Positions 27,466 through 35,409 of a stretch of 64,000 nucleotides of DNA are shown here, one piece after another. The notes under the pieces were generated by a model that ran no database searches, had not been told where the DNA came from, and saw only the letters and a program-made list of their open reading frames with translations. Each line of letters starts with the position of its first letter. Position 1 is the first letter of the stretch. The position numbers and the translations under genes were made by a program. The stretch spans positions 1 to 64,000 of the forward strand of contig NZ_JXQQ01000071.1 in assembly GCF_000834655.1 (NCBI RefSeq), read 5' to 3'. The stretch is from Variovorax paradoxus. Its GTDB lineage: Bacteria > Pseudomonadota > Gammaproteobacteria > Burkholderiales > Burkholderiaceae_C.

Positions 27466-29384
27466 TTGAGGCCGAGGTAGGCGCTGCGGCCCCCGTTGGC
27501 GTAGAGCCGTGCGAACTGGTAGTCCTTGTCGCCCACATTGTCGATGCGTGCGATGAGGTTCAGGTCGCGCGTGATCTGCGTGCTGGCCGACAGGTTCAGC
27601 ACCGTGTAGCCGCCGAGCTTGACGGTGTTGGCCGTGTCGTCGAAGCGCTGGCTGGAAGCCTGCACCTCGGCGCCCAGCGTCCAGCCGGCCACGCGCCAGT
27701 CGGCGCCCAGCGTGCCGTGGCGCTTGGCGCGGCGGGCGAGCAGGTTGCCGGTGTCGGCGTCCTTGGGGTCCTGCACGTCGAGCGAGGCGCGCAGCGTGAC
27801 GTCGCCCAGGCGCTGGCTGGCCGAGAGCGTTGCGCCCTGCAGCGTGGCGCGGTTCACGTTGGTGTAGCAGCCGAACGCCGAGGCGCAGCCCCTGGCGGTG
27901 CCCACGAAGTTGACCAGGTTGCGCACGCGGTTGCGGTAGACCACGATGCCGGCGGTGGTGCCGTCCTTGGCGTAGTTCAGGCCCAGTTCGACGTTGCGGC
28001 TGTCCTCGGGCTTGAGCGTTGCCACGCCGTATTCGCTGAAGCGCTGGTAGAGCGTCGGCACGCGGAAGGCCGTGCCGGCCGAGGCGGTGAAGCGCAGCGA
28101 CGGCAGGATGGCGAAGCCGTAGGCGGCGCTGCCGGTGGTCTTGCCGCCGAACTCGCTGTCCTTGTCGCGGCGCACGTGCAGCTGCAGCGAATGCGGGCCC
28201 TGCACGAAGCCGTAGCCGAGCGACAGCGCGTTCTGCGAGCGGTCTTGCGAGAGCAGCCTGGTCGAGGTGGTGGGTGCGTTCTCCAGCGCGTCTTCGCGGC
28301 GCTCCAGCGTGGCCGTCACCAGGTGCGGGCCGAAGCGGAACTCGTTCTGGAACAGGTAGCCGCGCAGGTTGGTTTCGGTGCGGTAGAACGAAGGCTGCGT
28401 CTTGTAGACCGATTGCGAGTCGGTCACCTGCACGCGGGTGCTGTAGATGTCGTTCCACTTGGCCGACCACGTGAGGCCCGCGGTGCGCAGGGAATTGGTC
28501 GAGATGTCGTTCTTGAAGAGGATCGGCGGCTTGGTCCTGAAGCTGACCGAGGGGTCGTAGCCGGCCTCGATGTTGCTCTGGAGCAAGGTGGCGTCGAGGC
28601 GCTGGTCGGGCGTGATCTGCAAGCCCAGCTTCAGGTTGCCCGAGGTGCTGCGGTAGCCGTCGCGGTCGGGGCTCGCGAAGCCGTCTTTCGAGGGCGTGCG
28701 CTTGTCGGCGGGCTGCACGTTGAAGCCCTTGCTCTCTTCGTGCGCGACGCCGAACGAATAGTCGAGAAGGCCCGACCTGCCGCTCACGCCGCCTTCGATC
28801 TTGCGCAGGCCGTGGCTGCCGAAGCCGATGCCGGCATAGGGCGAGACGCCCTCCTCACCGCGCTTGGTGAAGAGCTGGATCACGCCGCCGATGGCGTCGG
28901 AGCCGTACACCGCGGCGGCCGGGCCGCGCAGCACCTCGATGCGATCGATCTGCGAGAGCGGAATGCTTTCCCAACCGGCGCCGCCGGTGGTCTGCGAGTC
29001 GATGCGCACGCCGTCCAGGTAGACGGCGGTGAAGCGCGTTTCGGCGCCGCGGATGAAGAGGCTGGTGGTGTTGCCCACGCTGCCGTTGCGCGTGATCTCG
29101 ATGCCCGGCTGGCGCGCCAGCACGTCGGCCACGCCGGTCGCGCCGCTGCGCTCGATGGTCTCGCGGTCGATGATGGACACGTCGCCCACCAGGTCCGACA
29201 GCGGCTGCGGCGTGCGGTTGGCCGTGACCACCGTCTGGGGCAGCGCGGGCGCGGCGTCCTCTGCAAGCGCGGACAGCGGGATCAGCGCAAGACCGCCGAA
29301 GGCCGAGGCCAGCGCGAGCGGCAGGCAGGCGAAGGAACGGCGCGCAGGAGCGCAGCCGCGGGAAAGAGAAACGCAGGAAGTCAT
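27450..29384 (-). CDS. btuB: TonB-dependent vitamin B12 outer-membrane receptor
   Basis: First gene of the riboswitch-controlled operon, 644 residues from ATG 29384. The signal peptide ends at SALA-EDAA (about residue 41); the TonB box is TVVTANR at 51-57. The plug domain follows (GVADVLARQPGIEI, LFIRGAETRFTAVYLDGVRI, IEVLRGPAAAVYGSDAIGGVI), then a 22-strand barrel closing with an aromatic end, LGLKWTPQ, although the last residue is Gln rather than Phe. It imports corrinoids using energy from a TonB-ExbBD system; whether the ExbB-like protein in this operon serves it is unknown. Confidence 0.95.
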   Translation of the reverse strand: MTSCVSLSRGCAPARRSFACLPLALASAFGGLALIPLSALAEDAAPALPQTVVTANRTPQPLSDLVGDVSIIDRETIERSGATGVADVLARQPGIEITRNGSVGNTTSLFIRGAETRFTAVYLDGVRIDSQTTGGAGWESIPLSQIDRIEVLRGPAAAVYGSDAIGGVIQLFTKRGEEGVSPYAGIGFGSHGLRKIEGGVSGRSGLLDYSFGVAHEESKGFNVQPADKRTPSKDGFASPDRDGYRSTSGNLKLGLQITPDQRLDATLLQSNIEAGYDPSVSFRTKPPILFKNDISTNSLRTAGLTWSAKWNDIYSTRVQVTDSQSVYKTQPSFYRTETNLRGYLFQNEFRFGPHLVTATLERREDALENAPTTSTRLLSQDRSQNALSLGYGFVQGPHSLQLHVRRDKDSEFGGKTTGSAAYGFAILPSLRFTASAGTAFRVPTLYQRFSEYGVATLKPEDSRNVELGLNYAKDGTTAGIVVYRNRVRNLVNFVGTARGCASAFGCYTNVNRATLQGATLSASQRLGDVTLRASLDVQDPKDADTGNLLARRAKRHGTLGADWRVAGWTLGAEVQASSQRFDDTANTVKLGGYTVLNLSASTQITRDLNLIARIDNVGDKDYQFARLYANGGRSAYLGLKWTPQ

Positions 29385-29499
29385 GAATCAGCCGAACGAA
29401 CGTCAATGCCCCTGGCCGGCCTCCCCGCCGGCGCCTCGGGGCGCAATGACCGCCCCAGGCACGAACCTATTCATCGGTTCATGCATGCGGCGGCCGCCT

Positions 29500-29740
29500 T
29501 GTTGGCCGGTATCCGGGCTGGCAGAACGGCCCCTGCCGCCTTCCCAGGCACCTGTTTCAGGGCGCCCAGTGGCTGGATGGAAAGGGGTGGCGCCTTGCGG
29601 CGTCGTCTGCTTGACCGTTGCGGGGGCAGCGCAGGCGGCTTCGGCCTTGTTCCGATGTCCGGGTCTCCGGATCACTCGGGGCGTTCACTCCTGCTTCCCG
29701 TTGAACTGCGCCGTGCGAACCACGGCGCGAGCACCAACGG
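29500..29740 (-). promoter_or_regulatory. Cobalamin riboswitch upstream of btuB
   Basis: Read on the minus strand, the region shows the aptamer in order: GTTGGTGC with CGGGAAGC, CGCTGCCCCCGCAACGGTCA, GCCACTGGGC with CTGGGAAGGCGGC, and the B12 box AGCCCGGATACCGGCC at 29504-29519. The 120 nt between it and the btuB ATG hold G/C-rich complementary segments that could act as the switch, closing the btuB ribosome site or stopping transcription. Binding of adenosylcobalamin should repress the whole unit. Confidence 0.93.
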
Positions 29741-29918
29741 GCGGGATTTTAGGCCCTGCAAAGGCGGCGCTAGGCCGAAAGTTGTGGCCGGTGGATGACA
29801 ACGCATGCCGAAAATTTGAAAGCCTCCGGTGAAGGCCGCAGAATCGGCGCCACGACGAATCAAGCACCGCGCGCGCTATCGACGGGGCCGATTCCCCGGG
29901 AAACTACAATCGCCAACC

Positions 29919-30143
29919 ATGCCCGCCTCCAGCCCCATCGATCAGATCGCCGAGCGTGTGGAACGCTTGCTCGTGCGTCACGAAGAGGTACAGCGCACCA
30001 ATGCGCTGCTCCAGGAACAGGTCGATGCGCTCACGCGCGAACGCGACGGGCTCAAGTCGCGGCTCGCCGCGGCACGCACGCGCCTCGATGCGCTGCTCGA
30101 GCGGCTGCCGGCTGAACCACCTCCCGAAGACTCCACCGCATGA
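29919..30143 (+). CDS. TIGR02449-like small coiled-coil protein
   Basis: 74 residues from ATG 29919. It is almost entirely one coiled coil, IAERVERLLVRHEEVQRTN followed by LLQEQVDALTRERDGLKSRL, with a Pro-rich end. It overlaps zapA by ATGA, and a protein like this commonly precedes zapA in proteobacteria. A ZapB-like role at the division ring is plausible but not shown. The 175 bp between the riboswitch start and this ATG should carry the two divergent promoters; I could not pick clear boxes. Confidence 0.8.
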   Translation: MPASSPIDQIAERVERLLVRHEEVQRTNALLQEQVDALTRERDGLKSRLAAARTRLDALLERLPAEPPPEDSTA

Positions 30144-30484
30144 AGCAGATAGAAGTACAGATCATGGGCCAGAGCTATTTGCTCGGCTGTCCCGACGGCG
30201 GCGAGCCGCAGTTGCGCGATGCGGTCGAACGCGTGGATGCCGCCATGTGCAAGATCCGCGATGCGGGAAAAGTCAAGGCACGCGATCGCATCGCGGTGCT
30301 GGCTTCGCTGAACCTGGCCTTCGACCTCGCGGCGCAACAGGCGGCGGCAGTCGCTGCGCCTGCCGCACTTGCCGCAACAGCGCCCGCGCCTGCCCCGGCC
30401 GAGCCCGGAGAAGCCGATGCCAAGGCCTCCCAGCTCATTCAAAAGCTCGATCAGGCACTGGCCGGCGATGGTCATTTGCTCTGA
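30140..30484 (+). CDS. zapA: Cell division protein ZapA
   Basis: 114 residues, start overlapping the previous stop. The globular N-terminus (VQIMGQSYLLGCPDGGEPQL then AVERVDAAMCKIRDAGK) and the helix with DRIAVLASLNLAFDLA are typical of ZapA, which cross-links FtsZ filaments. An Ala/Pro-rich linker separates the last amphipathic helix. 6S RNA follows 40 bp downstream, the usual order in this group. Confidence 0.92.
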   Translation: MKQIEVQIMGQSYLLGCPDGGEPQLRDAVERVDAAMCKIRDAGKVKARDRIAVLASLNLAFDLAAQQAAAVAAPAALAATAPAPAPAEPGEADAKASQLIQKLDQALAGDGHLL

Positions 30485-30520
30485 ATGAACACCCTGGACT
30501 CATACGGAGCGTAAAATCCG

Positions 30521-30702
30521 AACTGTCTGCGGTGCGCGTCGGGCTTAATATTTCCTTGTTCCAATGCTCTCCGGAGCCGGGCTTGGTACATCGCTTGACG
30601 GGCGTGATCATCTCGCGTCAGATGAACCCGAAGTCTTGCTGCCCTCGCCCACCTGAACCCTGGTTCAGGATGCGGGTTCGGCGCCCACTTGCAGACACCT
30701 TT
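30521..30702 (+). ncRNA. ssrS: 6S RNA
   Basis: About 180 nt lying directly after zapA, where ssrS is usually found. The terminal stem is visible: GTCTGC at 30525-30530 pairs with GCAGAC at 30691-30696, extended by GGTGCGC against GCGCCCAC. The 3' half holds CCTGAACCCTGGTTCAGGATGC, which matches the well-known 6S helix. The central part forms the expected long open region that mimics a melted promoter and binds the sigma-70 holoenzyme. A TAAAAT -10-like box is at 30512-30517. Confidence 0.88.
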
Positions 30703-30712
30703 TTCCATCGGC

Positions 30713-30743
30713 ACGGCCCCCAGCAACCACTGCTCGGGGCCGT
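30713..30743 (+). terminator. Hairpin after 6S RNA
   Basis: ACGGCCCC at 30713-30720 pairs with GGGGCCGT at 30736-30743 around a 15-nt loop, followed by a short T-rich stretch (TGCTTT). It would end the 6S precursor or partly block reading into the next gene, whose GTG start is only 24 bp on. Confidence 0.65.
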
Positions 30744-30766
30744 TGCTTTGTCCGAAGACCCGCAGC

Positions 30767-31588
30767 GTGACCGATCTCCTCGACCCCCTCCTGATTCTTG
30801 AACTCGCCGCGCTCGGCCTTGGCACCGGCTTTCTCGCGGGCCTCCTGGGCATCGGCGGCGGCATGCTGATGGTGCCGTTCATCACGATCATCATGGGTCA
30901 CCGCGGCGTGCCCTCCGACCTCGCGGTGAAGATGGCGATCGCCACCTCGATGGCCACGATCATCTTCACCTCGGTCTCCAGCGTGCGCGCGCACCACAAG
31001 CGCGGCGCGGTGCGCTGGGACATCGTCAAGCGCCTGGCCCCCGGCATCGTGATCGGCAGCCTGGCCGGCAGCCTGGGCGTGTTCGCGCTGCTCAAGGGCA
31101 CGGCGCTCGCCATCTTCTTCGCGCTCTTCGTGGGCTTCTCGGCCACGCAGATGTTCCTCGACCGGAAGCCCAAGCCCACGCGCCAGATGCCGGGCACCGG
31201 CGGCCAGCTCGCGGCCGGTGGCGTGATCGGCTTCATCTCGGGCCTGGTCGGCGCGGGTGGCGGCTTCATCAGCGTGCCGTTCATGACGTGGTGCAACATC
31301 TCGATCCACAACGCAGTGGCCACGAGCGCGGCGCTAGGCTTTCCGATCGCCGTGGCCAACGTGATGGGCTATGCGATCAGCGGCCAGTCGGTGCAGGGCC
31401 TGCCCGCAGGCTCCTTCGGCTACATCTGGCTGCCGGCGCTGGCGGTGATTGCCGTGTGCAGCGTGTTCACCGCACCGCTGGGCGCCAAGGCCGCGCACAC
31501 GCTGCCCGTGAAGAAACTCAAGCGCGTGTTCGCGAGCATCCTGTACCTGCTCGCCGCATACATGCTCTGGAAGGGTCTCCAAGGCTGA
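30767..31588 (+). CDS. TauE/SafE-family sulfite/organosulfonate exporter-like membrane protein
   Basis: 273 residues from GTG 30767; the ORF extends further upstream but into the 6S terminator. Around eight helices are seen, in two similar halves with GFLAGLLGIGGGMLMVPF and GFISGLVGAGGGFISVPF, the duplicated signature of the family. Members export sulfite or sulfonates, or import small anions; nothing nearby decides this. The gene occupies the place where a 5-formyl-THF cyclo-ligase gene often follows 6S RNA in other bacteria. Confidence 0.9.
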   Translation: MTDLLDPLLILELAALGLGTGFLAGLLGIGGGMLMVPFITIIMGHRGVPSDLAVKMAIATSMATIIFTSVSSVRAHHKRGAVRWDIVKRLAPGIVIGSLAGSLGVFALLKGTALAIFFALFVGFSATQMFLDRKPKPTRQMPGTGGQLAAGGVIGFISGLVGAGGGFISVPFMTWCNISIHNAVATSAALGFPIAVANVMGYAISGQSVQGLPAGSFGYIWLPALAVIAVCSVFTAPLGAKAAHTLPVKKLKRVFASILYLLAAYMLWKGLQG

Positions 31589-31666
31589 CGCACGGGGCTG
31601 GAATAGCCCTTCGGTTCTGGGGTGAGACCGGTTGCGACCCACAGGTCGCAGCCGTATAACGGTTTC

Positions 31667-32092
31667 ATGAAAATCCTCATCGCCGTCGACGGCAGCGCCT
31701 ACACCCGCAAGGCGCTGGACTACCTGATCGCCAACCGCGCCATGTTCGTGGACGGGCACGAGCTTGTCGTGGTCAACGTGTGCACCGGCATCTCGGGCCA
31801 CGTGACACGCCACCTGAGCAAGGAGGTCGTGAACGAGTACTACGCCGAGGAGAGCGCGAAGGTGCTCGATCCGGTGAAGGCGCTTCTTGCCGAGAAGGGT
31901 GTCGACAACTACACGATCGACAAGCGCCACGGCCACGCTGCCGAGGAAATCCTGAAATCAGCCACTGCTGCGCACGCAGAGCTGATCGTGCTCGGCACCC
32001 ACGGCCATGGCCTCTTCGGACGCGCGCTGATGGGCTCGGTGGCGACCAAGGTGGTCGGCGAAACCGACATCTCGGTGCTGCTGGTTCAATAA
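31667..32092 (+). CDS. Universal stress protein (UspA family)
   Basis: 141 residues from ATG 31667. Nucleotide-binding motifs are MKILIAVDGSAYTRKAL at the start and VLGTHGHGLFGRALMGSVATKV at the end (the GxxGx9GS/T pattern of ATP-binding members). Its function is usually stress tolerance or energy sensing. It stands alone; the 78-bp gap upstream shows no obvious terminator for the exporter gene, so they could share a transcript. It converges with the AraC gene at 32100. Confidence 0.94.
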   Translation: MKILIAVDGSAYTRKALDYLIANRAMFVDGHELVVVNVCTGISGHVTRHLSKEVVNEYYAEESAKVLDPVKALLAEKGVDNYTIDKRHGHAAEEILKSATAAHAELIVLGTHGHGLFGRALMGSVATKVVGETDISVLLVQ

Positions 32093-32099
32093 GGCCCGG

Positions 32100-33062
32100 C
32101 TACTGCACCCGCTGCTGCCGCCACTCGCGCGGCGAGCAGCCGAAGCGCTCGCGAAACGCGCGGCTGAAATGCGCGGCATCGTTGAAGCCGCGCCCATAAG
32201 CGATCTCCCCCACCGGCTTGCCTGCCAAACGCGGCTCCAGCAGGTCGCGGCTGCAGGCCTCGAGCCGGCGCTCCCAGATGTACTGCGAGGGCGTCAGCGG
32301 CTCGCTCTTGAACACGCGGTGGATGTGGCTCGCCGACACCCCGAGCGACGCCGCGAGGCTGCCGACCGAGAGCGAGGGATCGGCCAGTTGCTCGTCGATG
32401 CACCGCTTCACGCGCGCGAGGTGGTACGCCGTGAGGTTGCTCAGCGACGGCGCACGCGCCGCCGGCAGCGTCTGCAACCCGGCGACCAGGATGCTCTGCA
32501 CCCCATTCGCCACGGCCAGCGCCGATGCCGGCTGCAGCGTGTCGATGTCTTCCCGCAGCGTGCGGATCATGCCGAGCAGAAGATGCCCAGCGCCCTCCTT
32601 GCCCGACACCGTGGTGGCCGTCAGCGCCTCGGTGTCGCGCAGCTCGCTTCGAAGGCGCTCGCCGGGCAGCTTGAGCACGATCTGCTCGAACCTGTCGTCG
32701 AACAGCAGTTCGTAGGGCCGCGTGCTGTCGTACAGCGCGAAGTCGCCGGCCGAGAGCACCGCGTCGCGCCCGTCCTGGCGCACCACGCCGCGCCCCTGCG
32801 CCTGGATGCTCACGAGGAAATAGTCGTCGCCCGAGCGCGCGATGTGCCCGCTCGTGCGCATTACCTTCTGCGCGCCTGACTTGACCACCGACACGTCCAG
32901 GCTGGGCAGCGAGTGCTGGCGGATGCTGCCCTCGAAGCGGCCGATGTCGTCCGGCCGCACCGGGTCGCACCCGAGCTGCACGTAGACGTTGCAGATCATG
33001 TCGGTCCAGTAGGCCAGGCGCTGGTCGCGCGCCACGGCATCGGTGCTGAGCAACTGGTTCAT
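32100..33062 (-). CDS. AraC-family regulator of the aldoxime/nitrile cluster
   Basis: 320 residues from ATG 33062. The N-terminal 180 residues form an AraC-binding-like sensor (cupin-like, SRSGDDYFLVSIQAQGRG region); the C-terminal two helix-turn-helix units are SVGSLAASLGVSASHIHRVF and EIAYGRGFNDAAHFSRAF. The same layout is found in NitR/OxdR-type activators of nitrilase and aldoxime dehydratase genes. It is divergent from the nitrilase, with 166 bp between the starts where its operator should lie. The expected inducer is a nitrile, aldoxime or their product. Confidence 0.9.
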   Translation of the reverse strand: MNQLLSTDAVARDQRLAYWTDMICNVYVQLGCDPVRPDDIGRFEGSIRQHSLPSLDVSVVKSGAQKVMRTSGHIARSGDDYFLVSIQAQGRGVVRQDGRDAVLSAGDFALYDSTRPYELLFDDRFEQIVLKLPGERLRSELRDTEALTATTVSGKEGAGHLLLGMIRTLREDIDTLQPASALAVANGVQSILVAGLQTLPAARAPSLSNLTAYHLARVKRCIDEQLADPSLSVGSLAASLGVSASHIHRVFKSEPLTPSQYIWERRLEACSRDLLEPRLAGKPVGEIAYGRGFNDAAHFSRAFRERFGCSPREWRQQRVQ

Positions 33063-33228
33063 GGGGTTCCCCGGAAAGCGCGTGCAACGCTGGAACAAGA
33101 ACGCCGCCAGTTCGGATCAAGGCGTTCCGCGGCGGCGAATCTACGCTTCAAGCAACCCGCATGCCACCGCGCAAACCCGCGTTGGGAGTGTGCGAAGTTG
33201 TTTCATCCACCACCCCAAAAGGCTCGCC

Positions 33229-34263
33229 ATGCCCACCACCGTTCATCCCAAGCTGCGCGTCGCCGCCGTGCAGGCCGCGCCCGTTTTCCTCGACCTCGAC
33301 GGCACCATCGACAAGACCATCGACCTCATGGCCCAGGCAGCGGGCCAGGGCGTGAAGCTCATCGCGTTTCCCGAGACCTGGGTGCCCGGCTACCCGTGGT
33401 GGATCTGGCTGGATTCGCCCGCATGGGGCATGCAGTTCGTGCAGCGCTACCACGACAACTCGCTGGTCGTCGGCTCGGCGGAGTTCGACCGCATCAGAGA
33501 CGCGGCGCGCAAGCACCGCATCTGGGTGTCGCTCGGCTACAGCGAGAAGGCGGCGGGCAGCCTCTACATCGCGCAGGCGCTCATCGACGACCAGGGCAAC
33601 ACCGTGCAGACGCGCCGCAAGCTCAAGCCCACGCATGTGGAGCGCACCGTGTTCGGCGAAGGCGACGGCTCCGACCTCGCGGTGGCAGAGACGGCCATCG
33701 GCAACGTCGGCTCGCTCTCGTGCTGGGAGCACCTGCAGCCGCTGAGCAAGTACGCGATGTATGCGCAGAACGAACAGATCCACTGCGGCGCATGGCCCAG
33801 CTTCTCGCTCTACCGGGGCGCCGCATACGCGCTCGGGCCGGAGGTCAACAACGCGGCGAGCCAGGTGTATGCGGCCGAGGGCCAATGCTTCGTGGTCGCC
33901 CCATGCGCGACCGTCTCGCCCGCGATGAGCGAACTGATGTGCACCGACGCGGGCAAGCAGCAGATGCTGCGCACCGGCGGCGGCTTCGCGCGCATCTACG
34001 CGCCCGACGGCTCGCCGCTCGGCACGCCGCTGGCCGAGGACCAGGAAGGCCTGGTGATCGCGGACATCGACCTGGGCATGATCTCGCTGGCCAAGGCCGC
34101 TGCCGATCCGAGCGGCCACTACTCGCGGCCCGACGTCACGCAGCTGCTGCTCAACAAGACGCGCCGCGAGCCCGTGGTCTTTCAGCGCACGCCCGAGCCC
34201 GAAAGCAGTGCCCCCGAAGCAGTGGCCGCGGGCTCAGAGCCCCGCCTGCAGCTCGCAGCCTGA
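33229..34263 (+). CDS. Nitrilase
   Basis: Carbon-nitrogen hydrolase that turns a nitrile into a carboxylic acid and ammonia, 344 residues from ATG 33229. The catalytic triad is complete: Glu49 in FPETW, Lys133 in RRKLKPT, and Cys165 in SCWEHLQP. The loop PGYPWWIWLDSPAW and the C-terminal DPSGHYSRPDV block are characteristic of true nitrilases rather than amidases. It is 17 bp upstream of the aldoxime dehydratase gene, whose nitrile product it would take over. Aliphatic or arylaliphatic substrates are likely, but cannot be told apart here. Confidence 0.95.
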   Translation: MPTTVHPKLRVAAVQAAPVFLDLDGTIDKTIDLMAQAAGQGVKLIAFPETWVPGYPWWIWLDSPAWGMQFVQRYHDNSLVVGSAEFDRIRDAARKHRIWVSLGYSEKAAGSLYIAQALIDDQGNTVQTRRKLKPTHVERTVFGEGDGSDLAVAETAIGNVGSLSCWEHLQPLSKYAMYAQNEQIHCGAWPSFSLYRGAAYALGPEVNNAASQVYAAEGQCFVVAPCATVSPAMSELMCTDAGKQQMLRTGGGFARIYAPDGSPLGTPLAEDQEGLVIADIDLGMISLAKAAADPSGHYSRPDVTQLLLNKTRREPVVFQRTPEPESSAPEAVAAGSEPRLQLAA

Positions 34264-34280
34264 GCGCCCCGGAGCCCGCC

Positions 34281-35342
34281 ATGGAATCCGCCATCGCAGA
34301 GCACCTGAAATGCCCCCGCACGCGGCACCGCCGCGTCGAGGACGACTACACGCCGCCCTACCCCGTCTGGTCGGCCCGTGCGCCGACCTCCGTGACTCAG
34401 GTGGTGATGGGCTATTTCGGCGTGCAATCGCGCGGCGCGCAGATGCAGGGCCGCGCCTGCGCCGCACTGATGAAAATCGCGCGCGACTTTGCGCTGCCCG
34501 ACGGGCCAGGCCATCACGACCTCACGCACCACGTCGATGCCGACGGCTTCGACAACATGGTCGCGATCGCCTACTGGGACGACGCCGCGGCCTTCGCACG
34601 ATGGAGCGCCACGCCCGCCGTCGATGCATGGTGGCGCTCCGATGAGCGATTGCACGAAGGCCTCGGCTACTTCCGCGAAATCGCCTCGCCGCGCGTCGAG
34701 CACTTCGAGACCATGTTCAACACCCCGGACCGCTTCGAGGGCGTAGGCGTGGTCATGGGCGAGGTCAGCGGCGAATTGCAGGAGCACGGCTACTGGGGTT
34801 CGATGCGCGACCGCATCCCGCTGTCGCAGACCGATGCGCTGTCGCCCTCGGGCACGCGCGCGGTCATCGCGGGCACGCCGGCGCCAGGCCAGCGCGTGCG
34901 CATCGCGGGCCACGAGAACATCGCGATGATCCGCTCCGGCCAGGAGTGGACCGACACCACCGGCCAGGAGCGCACGCTCTACCTCGAGGACATGGAGCCG
35001 GTGCTGCGCGAGGGCATGGAATTCCTTCGCGACCAGGGCCTGGCAATCGGCTGCTACAGCAACCGCTACATGCACCACCTCGACGCGAAGGGCGCGCCGC
35101 TGCAGAAGTCGTTCGGCCTGAGCTACTGGCGCTCGCTCGCCGACATGGAGCGCTGGGCCGAATCGCACCCCACGCACGTCGCGATCTTCGGCAGCTTCAT
35201 GCGCTACGTGCAGGCGTTGAACTTCCAGCTGCAGCTGCGCGTGTACCACGAGGTCTCGGTGCTCAAGGCCGACGAGCAGAGCTACGAATACATCAACTGC
35301 CACGCGCGCAGCGGGCTCATGAACGGGCTGGCAGCGGCATAG
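34281..35342 (+). CDS. oxd: Heme-containing aldoxime dehydratase
   Basis: Removes water from an aldoxime to give a nitrile using a heme b. 353 residues from ATG 34281, the usual length. Residue positions fall exactly on those I recall as functional in OxdRE/OxdA: Glu143, Arg178, Ser219 (RSGQEW) and the proximal heme ligand His299 (HPTHVAIFG). A further conserved His (323, RVYHEVSVL) is the likely distal catalytic base. The long frame extending upstream of the start is a shadow of the nitrilase. With the nitrilase it gives a complete aldoxime-to-acid pathway. Confidence 0.95.
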   Translation: MESAIAEHLKCPRTRHRRVEDDYTPPYPVWSARAPTSVTQVVMGYFGVQSRGAQMQGRACAALMKIARDFALPDGPGHHDLTHHVDADGFDNMVAIAYWDDAAAFARWSATPAVDAWWRSDERLHEGLGYFREIASPRVEHFETMFNTPDRFEGVGVVMGEVSGELQEHGYWGSMRDRIPLSQTDALSPSGTRAVIAGTPAPGQRVRIAGHENIAMIRSGQEWTDTTGQERTLYLEDMEPVLREGMEFLRDQGLAIGCYSNRYMHHLDAKGAPLQKSFGLSYWRSLADMERWAESHPTHVAIFGSFMRYVQALNFQLQLRVYHEVSVLKADEQSYEYINCHARSGLMNGLAAA

Positions 35343-35409
35343 GAAAGTTTCGACGCGCGGGATTGCCTTAGGATTCGGCCCCGCGAATCCAAAGGCAAGG
35401 ACCCCGACC

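Noticed and set aside
27435-29798. 787-residue plus-strand frame over btuB and the riboswitch
   Set aside because: Antisense to a well-supported receptor gene and runs through the RNA element.
33063-33228. Possible extended N-terminus of the nitrilase from 33043
   Set aside because: It would overlap the start of the divergent AraC gene and adds residues unlike any nitrilase; the ATG at 33229 gives the normal length.
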